Assembly (NCBI GenBank): GCA_040882845.1
Contig: JBBEAM010000007.1
Span: forward strand, 1,116,001 to 1,180,000
Source of the DNA: JBBEAM01 sp040882845
Lineage (GTDB): Bacteria; Pseudomonadota; Alphaproteobacteria; Kiloniellales; DSM-21159
Direction of reading: 5' to 3'
Length of the DNA: 64,000 nucleotides
Position numbers and translations under genes: made by a program. This document shows, piece after piece, positions 1 through 8,077 of this stretch (the stretch's first letter is position 1; every line of letters starts with the position of its first letter). Below the pieces are notes generated by a model. It worked only from the letters and a program-made list of their open reading frames with translations. It was not told the DNA's origin and searched no databases.

Positions 1-437
1 ACATGAGCCAGGACCGCACGCCCGAGATGCTGCGGGCCAATATCGTCAACGTCACTCTCAGCCTCGGGGCGATGTTCTGCGCCCTGCCCTTCGGTATCGA
101 AGCCATCGCCGCCACCTATGTCCTTACCGGCGGCCTGCTGCGCGCGCCGCTGCTGTTCTGGCTGGCCGGACGCCGCGGGCCGGTCGGCCTGCCGTGCTTT
201 GCAAGGATCTTCGCCTTGCCCCTCCTGGCGGGCGCCGCGGCGGCGGGCATGATCGAAACGGCGGCCTACCTGCCCCAGGTCATGGCGCTGCAACCCCTGC
301 CCCGGGTCGCACTCTACGCCGGGATCGCCGGCGTGACAGCGCTGACAATCTACGCCGCGGCGCCGCATGGCCGCCGGGTCCTCCTGGAGACCCTCCGGCT
401 GCGCCGCCACCTCGCCGTCGAAGGCGTGCGGGCATGA
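1..437 (+). CDS. Polysaccharide flippase-like membrane protein, C-terminal part (cut by window edge)
   Basis: Only the last ~144 residues lie in the window. They are strongly hydrophobic, with about four membrane segments separated by short Arg-rich loops and a basic tail (LETLRLRRHLAVEG). This fits the C-terminal third of a Wzx/PST-type lipid-linked oligosaccharide flippase (MATE/MVF fold), which moves undecaprenyl-linked repeat units across the inner membrane. The stop overlaps the start of the next gene by four bases (ATGA), so it leads the same rightward operon of polysaccharide genes. The ATG at base 3 is probably internal, since flippases are usually over 400 residues. Family assignment rests on hydrophobicity and context, not on a diagnostic motif. 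Confidence 0.6.
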   Translation, partial: MSQDRTPEMLRANIVNVTLSLGAMFCALPFGIEAIAATYVLTGGLLRAPLLFWLAGRRGPVGLPCFARIFALPLLAGAAAAGMIETAAYLPQVMALQPLPRVALYAGIAGVTALTIYAAAPHGRRVLLETLRLRRHLAVEGVRA

Positions 438-1672
438 GGATCACTGTCACCAATACGGCGCTGCTCAACACCGGCGATGCCGCGATCATGCTCGGCACCG
501 AAGCCATCCTGCGCCGCGCCTTCGGCGCCGGAGTCGAGATCGCGCTGCGCGACCAGCAGGCGGAGCAAGCCGGCGCGCGCTATCCCGAGTATCCCAGCGG
601 ACCGCTGTTTCACACGCAAGTCCGGCAATGGGTCGGCAACGGCTTCACCAAGTTCGGCTTGCTTCTGCTGCTCTGCGCGGCGCTTGCCTGGCGGACGCCG
701 CTACGCCCCCTCGGTCTGGCGGTGCTTCCGCAGAGCCTGCGCGCCTCGCTGCGCGATTTCGCCAAGAGCGATCTGATCGTCTCGGCCGGAGGCACCTATC
801 TGGTTCCGCACTACCGCCTCGGCCCGAAGCTGCTCGAGCTGCTGGTGGCGCGCCTCGCCGGCCGGCCCTACGTGCTTTTTACCCAGAGTCTCGGCCCCTT
901 CACCAAGCGGCAGCGCCTGCTCGGCTGGCTGCTGCGCGGTGCAGCTCTGATCCTGGTCCGCGACAGGCCCTCCGCCGAGGCGCTTGGCGCGATCGGCGTC
1001 GCGGAGTCCCGCATACACCGTTGCGCCGATGCCGCTTTTGCCCTGCCTCGGGACGGCAAGCCTGCGAAGCAGCCGGAGAACCTCCCCCGCGTCGGTATCT
1101 CGGTACGCGACTGGCCACATTTCGAAGCCGGCGGCGGCGCGGCCATGCAACGCTATCTCGACGCGATGGCGCACCTAACGGCTCACCTCGTCGAACGGCA
1201 TGGCGCCCGCATCACCTTCGTGTCCACCTGCCAGGGCGCAGCGGACTACTGGACCGACGATTCCCACACTGCCGGGCAGGTGACGGCGCGGCTGCCCGAA
1301 GCGCTACGCACCCAGGTATCGATCGACGGCGAAGCCCGCAGACCTCTCGAGCTGCTGTCGCTTCTGGGCGGCTACGACCTCTATGTCTCAACCCGCATGC
1401 ACGGCGCGATCCTCGCCTTGCAAGCGCAGGTCCCCGTGATAGCTGTTTCTTATGAATTCAAAACAGTAGAACTGTTTACCGAGATGAAGCTCGAAGACTA
1501 TCTGGAAGACATCGAAAGCGTATCCGGCGAGGCGCTGCGCAATGCCAGCGACCGCATTCTAGCCGACCCGGAACCGCGGCGGCGCTACATCGCGGGCGAG
1601 GTCGCGACCCTGCGCGCCTCCGCCTTCACCGCCGCGCCACGGCTGCGGCAAGCGCTGGAGACCGCGGCATGA
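434..1672 (+). CDS. Polysaccharide pyruvyl transferase family protein
   Basis: 412 residues. Members of this family (CsaB/WcaK/ExoV type) transfer pyruvate from phosphoenolpyruvate to sugars of cell-surface polysaccharides, making acidic pyruvate ketals. Seen here: an N-terminal Rossmann-like start (MRITVTNTALLNTGDAAIM) with the family's N-x-GD motif, an SAGGTYLVPHY segment, FTQSLGPF near residue 150, and the C-terminal signature STRMHGAILALQAQVP followed by AVSYEFK. Length is normal. The start at 434 overlaps the previous stop by four bases, and the stop overlaps the next gene the same way, so translation is probably coupled. The acceptor sugar cannot be told from sequence. Confidence 0.88.
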   Translation: MRITVTNTALLNTGDAAIMLGTEAILRRAFGAGVEIALRDQQAEQAGARYPEYPSGPLFHTQVRQWVGNGFTKFGLLLLLCAALAWRTPLRPLGLAVLPQSLRASLRDFAKSDLIVSAGGTYLVPHYRLGPKLLELLVARLAGRPYVLFTQSLGPFTKRQRLLGWLLRGAALILVRDRPSAEALGAIGVAESRIHRCADAAFALPRDGKPAKQPENLPRVGISVRDWPHFEAGGGAAMQRYLDAMAHLTAHLVERHGARITFVSTCQGAADYWTDDSHTAGQVTARLPEALRTQVSIDGEARRPLELLSLLGGYDLYVSTRMHGAILALQAQVPVIAVSYEFKTVELFTEMKLEDYLEDIESVSGEALRNASDRILADPEPRRRYIAGEVATLRASAFTAAPRLRQALETAA

Positions 1673-2925
1673 AACGCAAGCTGCGCATCGCCGTCTTCGC
1701 CCATGAGTTCCCGGCGCTGAGCGAGACCTTCGTGCTCAACCAGGTCACCGGCCTGATCGACCAGGGACATGACGTCACGGTCTTCGCCGAGCGGCCGCGC
1801 CCCGAACCTCAGGTGCATGCCGATGTGCAACGCTATGGGCTGCAGAGCCTGACCCGCTATCCGAAACTTCCGGGAAATCTGGCGCATCGTGGGCTCCGGG
1901 CTTTCGGACTGGCGGCCCGGGTCGCCGGCAGCAACCCGCTGCGGCTTGCCAGTTGCCTCGACGTGCGGCGGTTTGGCCGGGAAGCCGCATCGGGACGCCT
2001 GCTGTACTGGGGCGCCTGCCTGGCGCGGGAGAAACCCTTCGATATCGTCCTCGCTCATTTCGGCCCGGTCGGACAGCTTGCGGCGACGCTGCGCGACGCG
2101 GGACTGCTCCAGGGCAAGCTGGCGACGGTGATGCACGGCGTCGATGTCAGTGCCTACCTGAAGGAGGATCGGGATGCCTATCGGGATCTCTTCGACAAGG
2201 GCGAACTTTTCCTGCCGATCTCCGAAGTCTGGCGCGACAAGCTTCTGGAGCTCGGCTGCCCCGCCGAGAAAGCCGCGGTGCACCACATGGGCGTCGACAC
2301 CGCCCGCTACCGCTACCTGCCGCGCCGTCGCGCAGCTGACGCACCGCTCAAGCTGCTGACGGTAGGCCGGCTGGTCGAGAAGAAGGGCGTCGCCGACGCT
2401 CTGCGAGCCCTCGCCAGAATGCTCGAAGCGGGCCAGGATGCCCGTTATCGCATTATCGGCGACGGGCCACTGCGGCAAGAACTGGAAGAGCTGCGCGATG
2501 CCCTCGGTTTGCAGGAGCAGGTCCGCTTTCTCGGCTGGCGCGAGCAGCAGAGCGTGATCGGCCAGATGCAGGACTGCGACATTCTGCTCGCCCCCAGCGT
2601 CACCACCGAAAGCGGCGACCAGGAAGGTATCCCCGTCACCCTGATGGAAGCCATGGCCTCGGGAATGATCGTCGTCTCCACCTGGCATAGCGGCATCCCC
2701 GAACTGGTGGAGGACGGCGTCTCCGGCCTGCTGGTCGAAGAAGGGGACACCGAGGCCCTGACGGCCGCCCTGCTCCGCCTTGCCCGGAGCGACGTGACAA
2801 GCTGGACCGCCTTCAGCGAGGCAGCTCGCGCGCGCGTGCTCGAGGCCTTCGACGTGACGCGGCTCAATCTGCTGCTGACCGGGAGATTCAACGGCCTGCT
2901 GATGCAACAGAGCGCCGCGGCCTAG
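1669..2925 (+). CDS. Glycosyltransferase family 4 (GT-B fold)
   Basis: 418 residues with the two Rossmann lobes of retaining GT-B glycosyltransferases. The N-lobe has AVFAHEFPALSETFVLNQ, typical of enzymes related to colanic acid WcaL/AmsK. The C-lobe starts at LLTVGRLVEKKGV, and the nucleotide-sugar binding E-x7-E region is EGIPVTLMEAMASG followed by SGIPELVEDGVSGLLV. It presumably adds one sugar to the lipid-linked repeat unit on the cytoplasmic face. It is the last gene of the rightward group. Its TAG stop and the stop of the convergent beta-helix gene share the four bases CTAG at 2922-2925. Donor and acceptor are unknown. Confidence 0.9.
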   Translation: MKRKLRIAVFAHEFPALSETFVLNQVTGLIDQGHDVTVFAERPRPEPQVHADVQRYGLQSLTRYPKLPGNLAHRGLRAFGLAARVAGSNPLRLASCLDVRRFGREAASGRLLYWGACLAREKPFDIVLAHFGPVGQLAATLRDAGLLQGKLATVMHGVDVSAYLKEDRDAYRDLFDKGELFLPISEVWRDKLLELGCPAEKAAVHHMGVDTARYRYLPRRRAADAPLKLLTVGRLVEKKGVADALRALARMLEAGQDARYRIIGDGPLRQELEELRDALGLQEQVRFLGWREQQSVIGQMQDCDILLAPSVTTESGDQEGIPVTLMEAMASGMIVVSTWHSGIPELVEDGVSGLLVEEGDTEALTAALLRLARSDVTSWTAFSEAARARVLEAFDVTRLNLLLTGRFNGLLMQQSAAA

Positions 2926-4169
2926 CTGCCGACCACCTGCCCGTCGCGATCGCTTTCCGGCTTGCCGCGCAGCACGCGCAGCTGTCCCTCGCCATCAACC
3001 CAGAGGCGGTAGTCGCCGAGCCGCAGGAGGTTGTCGCTGTCCCAGCTCTCACCGAAGCTTCCGCCTCCATCCTTGGGGCTGACGCCGAGCATCTCGACGT
3101 TGCGATCGCGTTCGACTTTCCCCCAGCAGCCGATCAGGGAATACTTCGCCGATTTCTCCCCCTTCAGCGAGGCGAGGCCCGCTGCATCGGCGTCGCCATC
3201 GCCGGCCCCCTTGCAGCCGAGCATGGTGAGCTGGTTGGTGATGTAGCCGCGCAGCAGGTACTTCTGCTTGTAGATCGAATAGGCGGTGCAGCCGACCAGG
3301 GTTCCGGCGACCATCAGCCGCACGCCGGCGTCGCCCTCCGCGAAGGATCCGGCACGCTGATGGTTGTTCTCGAAGCCGCAGTGCGACAGCAGTGTAATCC
3401 CCATCTCCGCCGAGAGGCCGAAGCGGCCGTTCAGCAGGAAATAGCAACCGTGGAAGCTGACATCGGTGGCGTCCTCCTCGAGCGAGGCGCCGTTGCGGTG
3501 ATTGCCGCCGAAGACGCAGCCGAAGAGGTGCACCGCCGAGAGCACGGTATCCTCCGCGCCGTGGGCCAGCAGGGCGCCGTCATGGCCGTTGTCGCGGAAA
3601 TAGCAGTTGAACACCTGCCCCTCGAAGACATTGCCGAGGAGCTCGCAGCCGTTGCCGCCACAGCCCTCCACTACGCAGTCGCGGATGCAGAAGTTGTAGA
3701 AGTAGGCGCCACGATGCTGGCAGGAGATGCGCAGCCCTGCCCCCTCATCCCCGCGCCCGGCTATGTGCAATCCCTCGATCCGAAAGAAGCGTAGCGTCGC
3801 ACGCACGTCGACATCGACCACGGCCTCGCCGCTGTCGATGTCCGAAAGCAGCGTCACGCCGTTGGCGAGCAGCCCAGCGGGATGGGTGACGTTGCCGTCG
3901 GGACGTTTCGCCGTCCTCACTCTGATCGGCCGGGTCACGCGATAGCGTCCGGGCGGCAGCTGGATCAGCCGCGCTTGCTTTCCGGCGAAGGCGGCGTCGA
4001 AGGCCCGTTGCAGTGCCGCGCTATCGTCCGCCTCGCCGTCGCCGACGAGGCCGTAGTCTTTCTGGTCCCCAGCTGCCGCCGGAGCGGCGCCGGCGAAAGC
4101 CGTCGAGCCGGTCATCAAGGCGGCGCCAGCCGCGCCGGTCAGGATCGCTCTACGCCGCGGATCTGTCAT
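2922..4169 (-). CDS. Tat-exported right-handed beta-helix protein (pectate lyase-like)
   Basis: 415 residues. The start at 4169 gives a twin-arginine-type leader (TDPRRRAILTGAAGAALM, then an Ala-rich stretch), which predicts folded export to the periplasm. The mature part opens with DYGLVGDGEADDSAALQRAF, the hallmark of the pectate-lyase-3/glycosyl-hydrolase-28-like superhelix, followed by repeated short coils rich in G, N and C (for example FYNFCIRDCVVEGCGGNGCELLG broken into turns). Such proteins in polysaccharide loci are lyases, hydrolases or epimerases acting on the polymer. I see no motif that fixes the reaction. It overlaps the upstream glycosyltransferase by 20 bp, so it belongs to the leftward operon. 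Frames extending to 4493 lie inside that glycosyltransferase and were not used. Confidence 0.8.
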   Translation of the reverse strand: MTDPRRRAILTGAAGAALMTGSTAFAGAAPAAAGDQKDYGLVGDGEADDSAALQRAFDAAFAGKQARLIQLPPGRYRVTRPIRVRTAKRPDGNVTHPAGLLANGVTLLSDIDSGEAVVDVDVRATLRFFRIEGLHIAGRGDEGAGLRISCQHRGAYFYNFCIRDCVVEGCGGNGCELLGNVFEGQVFNCYFRDNGHDGALLAHGAEDTVLSAVHLFGCVFGGNHRNGASLEEDATDVSFHGCYFLLNGRFGLSAEMGITLLSHCGFENNHQRAGSFAEGDAGVRLMVAGTLVGCTAYSIYKQKYLLRGYITNQLTMLGCKGAGDGDADAAGLASLKGEKSAKYSLIGCWGKVERDRNVEMLGVSPKDGGGSFGESWDSDNLLRLGDYRLWVDGEGQLRVLRGKPESDRDGQVVGS

Positions 4170-5418
4170 AGTCGGCTCCCAGGAGGGTCGCGTAGTGATC
4201 GATGTACTGCTCCGCCACGACCCCGATGTCATAGAGCCGTGCCGCCCGTGCCCGCGCGGCTTGTCCAAGCTCCGGGGAGCGCACCACGGACTGCAGACAC
4301 CAGTCGATGCCGCGCGCCAGGTCTTCCGGAGCGAAGGCTTGCGCGAGATAGCCGGTCTTGCCGTGTTCCACGATCTCGCCAGGGCCGCCGCTGTCGAAGG
4401 CGACCACTGGCGTCGCGCAGGCCATGGCTTCGATATGAACCTTGCCGAAGGCTTCCTGCAGCGAGGGTGCGGCCACGACGTCGGCGGCGGCATAGAGCGC
4501 CGCCAGGCGCTCGTCGTCGTCGATGCGGCCGAGGCAATGCAGCGGAATGGGAAGCTCGGGAGCCTGTGCGGGGTTCATGTCGCCCGCGACCAGAAGCTGT
4601 GGCGGATCCGAACTCTCCGCGCCCTTCAGTTGCGCGAGCGCCTCGGCCAGCTGCCAGAAGCCTTTACGTTCGTCGTCCAGCGCATTGAGCGCCGTGAAGA
4701 GGATGAATTGCCCCTTTTCCGGCAGTCCGAGTGCGATCCGGGCCTTCCGTTTGTCCGCCGGCTGGAACAGCGTGGTATCGATGCCGTTGGGGATCACCCG
4801 CGCAGGCGTATCGCGCAGCAGGCGACTGCGCCGCGCCTGCTCGGCAATCCAGCCGCTGATAGGGACGAGGCGAAGATCGAGTTCCGGCCAGGCCTTCGCC
4901 TTGCGTCGCACCATGGCTTGACTGAGGTCGGCTTCGCTGTCCGAGCGCAGTTGCGGGCAACGCCCACAGCCGGTGACATAGCCTTCACAACCGGCGGTGT
5001 AGTGGCAGCCGCCGGTGAAGGCCCACATGTCACGCAGGGTCCAGACGATGGGAAGCCGAACTCCCCGCAGCGCCTCGACCGGGAGAAAGCCGCCGCCGGT
5101 CCACTGCAGGTGCAGGACGTCCGGGGCGATGGCTTCGATGGCGGCGGCGAGCGGCCGCCGCTGCCAGCCGACGCTCCAGAAGGACTCTCCGGTCTTGTCG
5201 TAGCGGCGCAGCGGCAGCTGGTCGAGGCGCGCCCGTAGACGCTCGCTAAAAGGCGCCAGGGCGCCGCGCAGTTCCGTAACCATAGGATCATCGCCGTACT
5301 TGCGGCCGACCAGCATCCGCGAGTCGATCCCCTGCTCCCGCAGCTTGCGGTGCAGGAAGTAGGAGCCGCGAGCCGCGCCGCCACGGATGTCGGAGGTACT
5401 GAGATGCAGGATTCTCAT
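4150..5418 (-). CDS. Glycosyltransferase family 4
   Basis: 422 residues, GT-B fold. The N-terminus MRILHLSTSDIRGGAARGSYFLHRKL is the donor-lobe glycine-rich loop common in WcaC/WbaZ-like transferases. VIPNGIDTTLFQPADKRKAR marks the interlobe linker, and EAFGKVHIEAMACATPVVAF with GGPGEIVEHGKTGYL is the C-lobe donor site. A Cys cluster (GGCHYTAGCEGYVTGCGRCP, around residues 135-155) is seen in several exopolysaccharide transferases of this subgroup and may bind metal. The start overlaps the end of the polymerase gene by four bases. It probably builds the repeat unit; the sugar is not predictable. Confidence 0.88.
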   Translation of the reverse strand: MRILHLSTSDIRGGAARGSYFLHRKLREQGIDSRMLVGRKYGDDPMVTELRGALAPFSERLRARLDQLPLRRYDKTGESFWSVGWQRRPLAAAIEAIAPDVLHLQWTGGGFLPVEALRGVRLPIVWTLRDMWAFTGGCHYTAGCEGYVTGCGRCPQLRSDSEADLSQAMVRRKAKAWPELDLRLVPISGWIAEQARRSRLLRDTPARVIPNGIDTTLFQPADKRKARIALGLPEKGQFILFTALNALDDERKGFWQLAEALAQLKGAESSDPPQLLVAGDMNPAQAPELPIPLHCLGRIDDDERLAALYAAADVVAAPSLQEAFGKVHIEAMACATPVVAFDSGGPGEIVEHGKTGYLAQAFAPEDLARGIDWCLQSVVRSPELGQAARARAARLYDIGVVAEQYIDHYATLLGADYDRSAA

Positions 5419-6836
5419 CGCCGCTCCAGGGATGGCTCCGCCAGCAGGCCGGCGAAGCCACTCGGGCGTGCAGCAAGGGCGCGCTGCTTCCGTCCTCCTT
5501 GCCAGGCCGGAGCGGGAGAGAGTGGCGTCTGCGCTGCGGCCTGGCGCGCGCGTTCATGAACGATGGAAATCGCCGCGGCCAGAAACAGCACCGCCCAGGT
5601 GCGCGGCCCGACGAAGCCGCCGGCCGCCTGCCCGAAAACGATCCACACACTCCAGCAGAACCACAGGCTGGGCACAGCGAGCGCGCGCAGCAGGCCGCTG
5701 AGCGCCAGCAGCAGGGCCGTGCCCCAGAACAAGCCGAGGAAGATCCACAAGGCCCAGAAGTAGTTGGTCAGCGACTTCGAAGCCCCGTCGAACAGCATGT
5801 CGATAGAGAGGAAGTCGGTGGTCGCGTAGAGCTGCGCCACCTGTGCGTCCAGGGCTTCCCATCCGGTCAGTCCGACCCCGGCGAAGGGATGCGCCTTCAA
5901 GGTATCGAAGGCGATCGCCGCCGGGGCGATTACCCGCGAGAAGAAGCTCGGATCGCGCCCGGCGACGATGCCCTCGATGCGCAGGGCAAAGGCCTCCCAG
6001 CCGAAGACCAGGCCGAGGATCGCCAGGAATCCGGCCAGCGCCGCCGCGATCAAGGCCCGCGTGCCGTCGACGCCTCTGCTGCCGCCAGCGTTGCGCCGGG
6101 ACCCTAAAAAGACCTCGTAGACCGGCACCAGCAGGGCGCCGAGCACCAGCGTCGGGCCGCGCATCACGAGATAGCCCACGGCGAGCAGTCCGAGATAGAC
6201 GAAGGTCTTGCCGGGCAGGCGGGAGAGAACATACCAGCAGAAGGCGAACAGCGTGAAGTTGAACGTCAGGAAGGAAGGCTCGGAGGTAAAGAGCTTCGGA
6301 CGCACCCGGCCATAGAGCTCGAGATCGCGCAGATCGGCGTCGTAGACTCCGCTGTCGAAAACCGCGCCACGAAACAGGTCGCTCGCCTGCTTGAAGCCAG
6401 GCCAGGCGATTTCCAGCAGGCAACCGGCCAGGATCGCCGCGACCGCCGCCAGAAAGAGGCCGGCGAGCCAGCGCAGCGGAAAGTTCCGCGCCGAGAGGAA
6501 AAAGGCGTAGCCGATCACCAGGGAATAGCTGAACTGGACGAAGCCCTTGAAGCGTTCCGGCAGCAGAGCGTAGTCGGCGGCGCTGAGGATCGACAAGGCA
6601 GCGACCAGCAGAACGAGGAGACCCGCCACGGCGTGGGACTGCGGCAGTCCCGGCGCATGCCGGAAGACCAGCAACAGCCCGGCCACACCGGCGAGAACAC
6701 AGGGAATCGGCACGCCGCCCGGCAGGGTGATGGCGATGCCCAGATAGATGCCGGTCAGAAAGAGGATGCAGAGCGCGGCGTCGAAAAAGCCGGCCCTCTG
6801 CCTTTCCCGCAGAGGCGGTGCGGTGGCGCAGGTCAT
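5415..6836 (-). CDS. O-antigen ligase/Wzy-like polysaccharide polymerase, integral membrane protein
   Basis: About 473 residues and mostly hydrophobic, with around ten membrane segments and one long periplasmic loop (roughly residues 280-370) containing SRVIAPAAIAFDTLKAHPFAGVGLTGW. A large loop with an H-P-x-x-G-V-G motif is the usual mark of the Wzy_C/WaaL family. In a Wzx/Wzy locus this protein most likely polymerises the lipid-linked repeat units on the periplasmic side. The start at 6836 gives an ATGA overlap with the upstream glycosyltransferase; a start 15 codons further out would run into that gene. Polymerase and ligase cannot be separated from sequence alone, but the context favours polymerase. 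Confidence 0.8.
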   Translation of the reverse strand: MTCATAPPLRERQRAGFFDAALCILFLTGIYLGIAITLPGGVPIPCVLAGVAGLLLVFRHAPGLPQSHAVAGLLVLLVAALSILSAADYALLPERFKGFVQFSYSLVIGYAFFLSARNFPLRWLAGLFLAAVAAILAGCLLEIAWPGFKQASDLFRGAVFDSGVYDADLRDLELYGRVRPKLFTSEPSFLTFNFTLFAFCWYVLSRLPGKTFVYLGLLAVGYLVMRGPTLVLGALLVPVYEVFLGSRRNAGGSRGVDGTRALIAAALAGFLAILGLVFGWEAFALRIEGIVAGRDPSFFSRVIAPAAIAFDTLKAHPFAGVGLTGWEALDAQVAQLYATTDFLSIDMLFDGASKSLTNYFWALWIFLGLFWGTALLLALSGLLRALAVPSLWFCWSVWIVFGQAAGGFVGPRTWAVLFLAAAISIVHERARQAAAQTPLSPAPAWQGGRKQRALAARPSGFAGLLAEPSLERR

Positions 6837-8077
6837 GCCGCCGCCGTTTCGCGGATCAGCAGGCGGCCACGCTCGGCCCAATCGAAACGGTCGCGGCAGA
6901 GATCGTAGGCCGCGTTCTGCATCCGCTCGGCGGTCTCGACGTCGTCGATCAGCGCAAGCACGCCGCGCGCCAGACCCTCCAGATCGTCGTAGAGCTGCAC
7001 CGAGTCCGGTGCGCGCAGCGGCGTGCCCGCCACCGAGCCCTGCATCGCCAGGACCGGCACGCGATTGAAAACGTAGTCGAGGATCTTCAGCTTGAAGCCG
7101 CCGCCGGTGCGCTCGGGCACCACGGCGGCGCGGGCTTCGCGCAGATAGGGCACCACGTCGTCGACCGGGCCGACGATCTCGGTCGCTTTCAAGCGACGGC
7201 GCAGGCTGTCGAGAAAGTCGCGATCGCCGCTGCCGACGACCTGGAGTTCGGCCCCCGCTTCGGCGAAGAGCGGATCAGCGATGCCGAGAAAGGCTTCGAG
7301 GTTCATCCGCTTCGCGACCCAGTGGAAGCTGCCCACGATCACCGCGCGGCGCGGCAGCGCGGAAGTGATCTGCCGTGGTGCGGCATGGGCTCCGGCGTAG
7401 CCCGGCGGTAGAGTGACGAAGTCGCGGTCGGGGTGGGTTTCCCGATAGAGCGCAGCATCCTCCTCGGTGATCGCGGTAACGAGAGCCGACGCGGCGACGA
7501 CGCGTTCCTCCAGGCGGCGGCACTTCTTGGCATCGCGCTTGAGTGCGAAGGCCATCGCCGGATTGCCCCTGTAATCGCGGGCCACGGTGCCGCGCAGGCT
7601 GGCCTCGTGATTATGCGAAAGATGCACAATTCGCGGCCGACGGTAAGCAGGAATGTTTTCCACAAACGGCAATGCCCAGCCGGCCGAGAGGCCGTCGAGC
7701 ACCACGGCGTCCCAGCGGTCTTCCTCCAGCAGGCGCCGCAATTCCCGTCGCATCGCCGGCGTCGCGCAGCGATGGGCGAGATTGGGCAACTGCGATAGCG
7801 GGCTCAGCCAGCGCGGCCGGCTGGATCGCGCTACGGTATGCCAGCGTATTCGCGGCGACGGCTCTGCCGGCAGATCCTCCGGCGCTTCGCTCACAAAACA
7901 GAGCACGTCGATCTCGGCCCCCGCCCGCGCGACCGCCTCGATCAGCCGGCCAGTATAGAGCCGCTGACCGTCCCGCTCCGGAAAAGGATGGGTCCAGGTG
8001 ATCCAGAGATAACGCACCTGAACCTCGGCTGGCTGACTCCCTGGCGGCCTGGACAGGGTTTCAAGATCAGAATGCAT
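6833..8077 (-). CDS. Glycosyltransferase (GT-B, family 4/1-like)
   Basis: 414 residues. A short unrelated leader is followed by RYLWITWTHPFPERDGQRLYTGRLIEAVA, the N-lobe start of GT-B enzymes. The C-lobe has AVIVGSFHWVAKRMNLEAFL, VGSGDRDFLDSL, and PERTGGGFKLKILDYVFNRVP, which corresponds to the donor-binding G-x-K-x-K-x-x-E/D segment of GT1-like exopolysaccharide transferases. The start at 8077 overlaps the end of the initiating transferase by 11 bp. A GTG about 20 codons downstream is also possible, since the first residues look non-conserved. Its role is assembly of the repeat unit. Confidence 0.82.
   Translation of the reverse strand: MHSDLETLSRPPGSQPAEVQVRYLWITWTHPFPERDGQRLYTGRLIEAVARAGAEIDVLCFVSEAPEDLPAEPSPRIRWHTVARSSRPRWLSPLSQLPNLAHRCATPAMRRELRRLLEEDRWDAVVLDGLSAGWALPFVENIPAYRRPRIVHLSHNHEASLRGTVARDYRGNPAMAFALKRDAKKCRRLEERVVAASALVTAITEEDAALYRETHPDRDFVTLPPGYAGAHAAPRQITSALPRRAVIVGSFHWVAKRMNLEAFLGIADPLFAEAGAELQVVGSGDRDFLDSLRRRLKATEIVGPVDDVVPYLREARAAVVPERTGGGFKLKILDYVFNRVPVLAMQGSVAGTPLRAPDSVQLYDDLEGLARGVLALIDDVETAERMQNAAYDLCRDRFDWAERGRLLIRETAAA

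Noticed and set aside
2922..2925. CTAG shared by two convergent stop codons (also at 31300-31303)
   Set aside because: Two cases in 64 kb are expected in such compact DNA where TAG stops converge; no sign of function.
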